From Thermoplasmata archaeon (lineage in GTDB: Archaea > Thermoplasmatota > Thermoplasmata > Thermoplasmatales > Thermoplasmataceae): a DNA stretch of 9,511 nucleotides. This document shows positions 7,020-9,511 of this stretch, one piece after another. The stretch lies in contig JAKARU010000027.1 in NCBI GenBank assembly GCA_021819225.1, positions 1 through 9,511 of the forward strand. Direction: 5' to 3'. Under the pieces are notes generated by a model. It saw only the letters and a program-made list of their open reading frames with translations. It did no database searches and was not told the DNA's origin. How positions within the stretch are numbered: position 1 is the first letter of the stretch; each line of letters begins with the position of its first letter. Both the position numbers and the translations under genes were made by a program.

Positions 7020-7826
7020 TTGGGAAAAATACATCTTCGATCATGCAATTTACCACAGATGCTTATACTCATCTATGCAATAATTGGCATAATTACAGGT
7101 ATTCTTACCGGCATTACTGGTAGCAGTGGTGTTGTAATTGTAGTGCCTGCGCTATCATTCCTTGGTCACACATTTCAGCAGGCTGTGGGCACAAGCCTTC
7201 TGGTTGACGTGATTACAACTGTATCCGTCACATATGCCTATTTCAGGAAGAAAAATGTAAAGATCTACCTGGGCCTCAGCCTCGGGGCAGGGGCGGTCCT
7301 TGGTGCGCAGATTGGTTCCCTCATCGCGCTCTCACTGCCTGAAGTTCCCCTGGAGATAGCATTTGCAATATTCACCCTCCTTATGGCTGTAAGGGCATTC
7401 AGATCAGGGAAGGGAAACAAACCCATAAGCGATAAATCAGAAGATACACAGAGGAGCAGAATCTGGTATCTCGTTGCTGGTGTCCTGTCAATATTTGTAG
7501 GAATTGTTACAGGGACGATGGGGGCGAGCGGTGGAATCATGTTCATAGCAGTGATGATGTACCTCTTCAGGGGAATGGAAGTCAAGAAGATGGTTGGAAC
7601 AGCAACCCTGGCAATGTTTCTTTCCGCCGGAAGTGGTGCTTCAGCCTATGTAATATCAGGAACAGTTGACATAGAGGCAGCATTCATAATAGGGATTGTC
7701 GGGCTTATATCCGGTTATGTATTCGGAAGAAAGGCAAATGAACTTAAGCCACGCACAATATATCTTTTCCTTGGTTCTGTATTTGTTCTGGTTGCGTTTA
7801 GTGAATTTTTCAGGGCACTCTACTGA
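7020..7826 (+). CDS. TauE/SafE-family membrane permease (sulfite/organosulfonate exporter-like)
   Basis: A polytopic membrane protein of 268 residues from the TTG at 7020, or 255 from the ATG at 7059. The shorter form begins right at TM1 and matches the usual family length. The longer fits the TATA box at 6983-6990 somewhat better; neither start has a Shine-Dalgarno site, so the start is open. About eight membrane segments are visible, with the family's duplicated motif: GIITGILTGITGSSG (23-37, long numbering) and GIVTGTMGASGG (161-172), each followed by a PAL/MMY-type hydrophobic helix. A hydrophilic loop (about 127-148, FRSGKGNKPISDKSEDTQR) separates the halves. TauE/SafE proteins are thought to move sulfite, sulfoacetate or similar anions across the cell membrane. 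No sulfur-metabolism gene is adjacent, so the substrate is unassigned. Its 3' end overlaps the convergent next gene by seven bases. Confidence 0.9.
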   Translation: MGKIHLRSCNLPQMLILIYAIIGIITGILTGITGSSGVVIVVPALSFLGHTFQQAVGTSLLVDVITTVSVTYAYFRKKNVKIYLGLSLGAGAVLGAQIGSLIALSLPEVPLEIAFAIFTLLMAVRAFRSGKGNKPISDKSEDTQRSRIWYLVAGVLSIFVGIVTGTMGASGGIMFIAVMMYLFRGMEVKKMVGTATLAMFLSAGSGASAYVISGTVDIEAAFIIGIVGLISGYVFGRKANELKPRTIYLFLGSVFVLVAFSEFFRALY

Positions 7827-8194
7827 ACAGTTCCCTGATGTTCAATCATCTTGAAAATCTCCTCATATTTTTTCTCTATCTCTTCTTCCTCCCTGACATT
7901 CTTGGAAAATTCTTCAATCTTGTTCTTCCGGAGCTTCCACTGGTTAACCCTCCATACTTTTCCCTTTGGAAGTGTTATTTCCTCCCTGTGCGTCTTCAGA
8001 AATCCATTTTCCTCAAGATCATAGAATGCATCTCTTTCAGGTGATGAAAGAACGTTGTCCAGGACATAATCCTCATATCCAAAGAACGCCAAAAGAAAGT
8101 CCCCCAGCTCCACAACATCTGCCTTGCTAACTCCCTTGCTCCCATATACGTTTTGAAGGGCTTTTATCAGAACATTTCTTCTAAGGACGCTCAT
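7820..8194 (-). CDS. Small winged-helix-like archaeal protein (DUF6015-like)
   Basis: A 124-residue hydrophilic protein. Residues 1-38 look helical (SVLRRNVLIKALQNVYG, then SKADVVELGDFLLAFFGYEDYVLDN). Residues 53-93 have the order of a winged helix: ERDAFYDLEENGFLKTHRE, then beta strands EITLPKGKVWRVNQWKLRK. A charged Glu/Lys-rich helix (93-119) likely forms a coiled coil. From memory it resembles the archaeal DUF6015 group common in Thermoplasmata; I hold that only moderately. A DNA-binding or regulatory role is an inference from the predicted fold. The ATG at 8194 is chosen because a TATA-like run (8217-8229) lies about 29 bases away and an inverted repeat spans the start, suggesting self-regulation. 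The stop overlaps the end of the TauE/SafE gene by seven bases, tail to tail. Confidence 0.85.
   Translation of the reverse strand: MSVLRRNVLIKALQNVYGSKGVSKADVVELGDFLLAFFGYEDYVLDNVLSSPERDAFYDLEENGFLKTHREEITLPKGKVWRVNQWKLRKNKIEEFSKNVREEEEIEKKYEEIFKMIEHQGTVQ
7868..7873 (+). terminator. Oligo-T terminator candidate for TauE/SafE transcript
   Basis: A run of six T on the plus strand, 41 bases after the TauE/SafE stop and followed by a pyrimidine-rich stretch, fits an archaeal oligo-T terminator. It lies inside the convergent gene, where it encodes Glu/Lys codons on the other strand, so it may be coding composition only. Confidence 0.35.
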
Positions 8195-8208
8195 TCAAAT
8201 CGAATGAG
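8190..8208 (-). promoter_or_regulatory. Inverted repeat over the start codon of the small winged-helix gene
   Basis: CTCATTC (8190-8196) and GAATGAG (8202-8208) are perfect complements separated by five bases, forming a 19-base operator-like element that includes the ATG (8192-8194) and the predicted start site. GCTCATT recurs at 8189-8195 and 8234-8240, the second on the other side of the TATA-like run. The arrangement suggests a repressor site, perhaps for the encoded protein itself. Confidence 0.45.
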
Positions 8209-8216
8209 TATCACAA

Positions 8217-8229
8217 CTTATTAATTAAA
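8217..8229 (-). promoter_or_regulatory. TATA-like box for the small winged-helix gene
   Basis: On the minus strand TTTAATTAATAAG (8229-8217) is centred about 29 bases before the ATG at 8194, giving a nearly leaderless mRNA. A further AT-rich palindromic run, TAAATATAAATATTTA (8246-8261), could instead serve as the box, with a leader of about 32 bases. Confidence 0.4.
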
Positions 8230-8310
8230 TTTCGCTCATTATAGGTAAATATAAATATTTAGTGTCGGGAGTTAATCTTTATGGAAAAATTCAAAATATA
8301 TAATTTCAAG

Positions 8311-8316
8311 AAAAAA
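8311..8316 (-). terminator. Oligo-T terminator of the acyl-CoA synthetase gene
   Basis: Read on the minus strand, TCCTTTTTTCTTG lies 22-30 bases after the acyl-CoA synthetase stop (8339-8341). A six-T run just downstream of a gene and outside any coding region is the usual archaeal terminator form. Confidence 0.5.
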
Positions 8317-8338
8317 GGATGAAAAGTGTTATTCAATA

Positions 8339-9511
8339 TCATTCATCCTCCTCATCCTCCTCTTTAGCCTCCCTGAGAGGTCTTGTTATAAATTCAATGC
8401 CCCCAAGATTATTTTTCCTCTTTCCGTATTCCATCTCTTTCAGATCTTTTCTCCTTATTTTTCCTGAAATCGTTTTTACCTGGTCCAGGGAATCTATGAA
8501 CTGTATCTTTCTCGGGTGTTTGTAAGGACCTGTTTTTTCAGCCACATACTGGCTGAGTCTGTCAGCAAGTTCCTGTGAGGGCTCAATTCCCTTCTTCAGG
8601 ACAACGAAACATTTCACAACAGCTCCCCTGACCTGATCAGGGGAGGCGACGGCGGCTGATTCAACAACAGAACCGTGTTCCATAAGTGCACTTTCTACTT
8701 CAAAAGGGCCAATCCTGTATCCCGAACTCTTGATCACATCGTCGCTCCTGCCCACATACCAGTAATAGCCATCATCATCTCTGAACGCTCTATCCCCAGT
8801 AAAATAAAGGCCTTCCTTGAAAATTTCTTTGTTCTTTTCCTCATCATTCATGTATCCTACCATGAGCGGGATAGGTCTTTCTGGATCGGTCTCAACAACA
8901 ATGTTACCCTCCTCATTATTACCAAGCCTTTTCCCATCATCATCCGCGATGGACATCCTGAAGAATGGCGATGGTTTCCCCATTGAGCCTGGCTTTATCT
9001 TTACTCCGGGGAAATTTCCCACCATGAGAACAGTTTCAGTCTGCCCGTAACCGTCCCTGATCTCTGTTCCGCTCACATCCCTGAATCTTGCTATAATTTC
9101 AGGATTCAGAGGCTCTCCTGCACTAGCGGCTGTCTTCAGCGATTTCAGGTTCACTGCTGTCATATCCTGAATTATGAACATTCTCCAGACTGTGGGAGAG
9201 GCACATATTGAAGATATTCCAAGTTCTCCAATCAGCCTCAGATGCTCTGCAGGATCAAATCTCCCTTCATAATGAAAGGCAACGGTTGCTGCAGCGACAT
9301 TCCATGGCGCAAAAATGGAACTCCATGCATGCTTCGCCCATCCGGGGGAGCTAATATTCCAGTGTACACCGTTCTTTTCAATGCCAATCCACATGGCTGT
9401 GCTGTAATGACCCAGTGGATAACTGGAGTGTGTGTGAAGAACCATCTTGGGGAGCCCTGTTGTCCCACTGGTGAAATATATCAGGGCCGGTTCATCTGAT
9501 CTGGTTTTAGA
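8339..9511 (-). CDS. Medium-chain acyl-CoA synthetase (AMP-forming), N-terminus outside the window
   Basis: The frame is open to the right edge, so 390 C-terminal residues are seen of an expected 550 or so. The ATG at 9445 is internal, because the codons upstream encode YFTSGTTGLPK, the phosphate-binding loop of the adenylate-forming family. Then follow SYPLGH, SSPGWAKHAW and FAPW, typical of the medium-chain (ACSM-like) branch; DGYGQTET (around 9032-9055); YFTGD; GRSDDVIKSSGYR (around 8715-8756), where the C-terminal domain hinges; and KTISGKIRRK (around 8450-8480) with the catalytic lysine. The enzyme activates a carboxylic acid with ATP to the acyl adenylate and then forms acyl-CoA, in the cytoplasm. 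After the last motif there is an extra tail of about 25 residues ending EAKEEDEEDE. An oligo-T terminator follows. The exact acid used cannot be read from the sequence. Confidence 0.95.
   Translation of the reverse strand, partial: SKTRSDEPALIYFTSGTTGLPKMVLHTHSSYPLGHYSTAMWIGIEKNGVHWNISSPGWAKHAWSSIFAPWNVAAATVAFHYEGRFDPAEHLRLIGELGISSICASPTVWRMFIIQDMTAVNLKSLKTAASAGEPLNPEIIARFRDVSGTEIRDGYGQTETVLMVGNFPGVKIKPGSMGKPSPFFRMSIADDDGKRLGNNEEGNIVVETDPERPIPLMVGYMNDEEKNKEIFKEGLYFTGDRAFRDDDGYYWYVGRSDDVIKSSGYRIGPFEVESALMEHGSVVESAAVASPDQVRGAVVKCFVVLKKGIEPSQELADRLSQYVAEKTGPYKHPRKIQFIDSLDQVKTISGKIRRKDLKEMEYGKRKNNLGGIEFITRPLREAKEEDEEDE

Noticed and set aside
8675..9050. Plus-strand open frames opposite the acyl-CoA synthetase
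   Set aside because: They lie wholly within a gene with strong family motifs on the minus strand; no promoter or protein-like features.
1..9511. CRISPR arrays, insertion sequences, tRNA/rRNA genes, toxin-antitoxin or defence modules
   Set aside because: No regularly spaced repeats, transposase motifs, terminal inverted repeats, tRNA-like arms or defence-protein motifs were seen on either strand.

Overview
The window looks like chromosomal DNA of a Thermoplasmatales-type archaeon (the Ferroplasma / Cuniculiplasma / Thermoplasma neighbourhood). The evidence is moderate base composition with heavy use of ATA (Ile) and AGG/AGA (Arg) codons, archaeal TATA boxes 26-29 bases before several start codons (so those mRNAs would be leaderless), TTG and GTG starts, oligo-T rather than hairpin terminators, and archaeal-style protein variants. 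The genus is an inference; there is no rRNA or other marker in the window.

Layout, left to right. (1) 1-259, minus: the N-terminal part of an MFS permease whose frame breaks at the conserved loop after TM2 and stops at 5-7. (2) 260-458: a 199-base divergent promoter region. (3) 459-3964, plus: two ABC half-transporters overlapping by GTGA, forming an apparent heterodimeric exporter with one catalytic and one degenerate ATP site. (4) 3965-4288: a 324-base stretch without a convincing gene, possibly holding a decayed minus-strand regulator. (5) 4289-5215, plus: a TIGR01777-type NAD(P)-binding epimerase. (6) 5379-6991, plus: a conserved-looking small protein with a C-terminal membrane segment, overlapping by ATGA with a 12-TM MFS permease. 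(7) 7020-7826, plus: a TauE/SafE-type anion permease, meeting tail to tail with a 7-base overlap (8) 7820-8194, minus: a small winged-helix-like protein whose start codon lies in an inverted repeat. (9) 8339-9511, minus: a medium-chain acyl-CoA synthetase, cut by the right edge, followed by an oligo-T terminator.

The window is rich in membrane transport: four transport systems (broken MFS, ABC heterodimer, MFS, TauE/SafE) lie within 8 kb, with the epimerase and acyl-CoA synthetase as separate metabolic units. Only two pairs look like real operons: the two ABC genes, and the small membrane protein with its MFS partner. I see no CRISPR array, tRNA, rRNA, insertion sequence or defence system, and no clear new multi-gene system. 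The points most worth following are the asymmetric ABC exporter, the uncharacterised protein coupled to the MFS permease, the frameshifted permease, and the two palindromic operator candidates.
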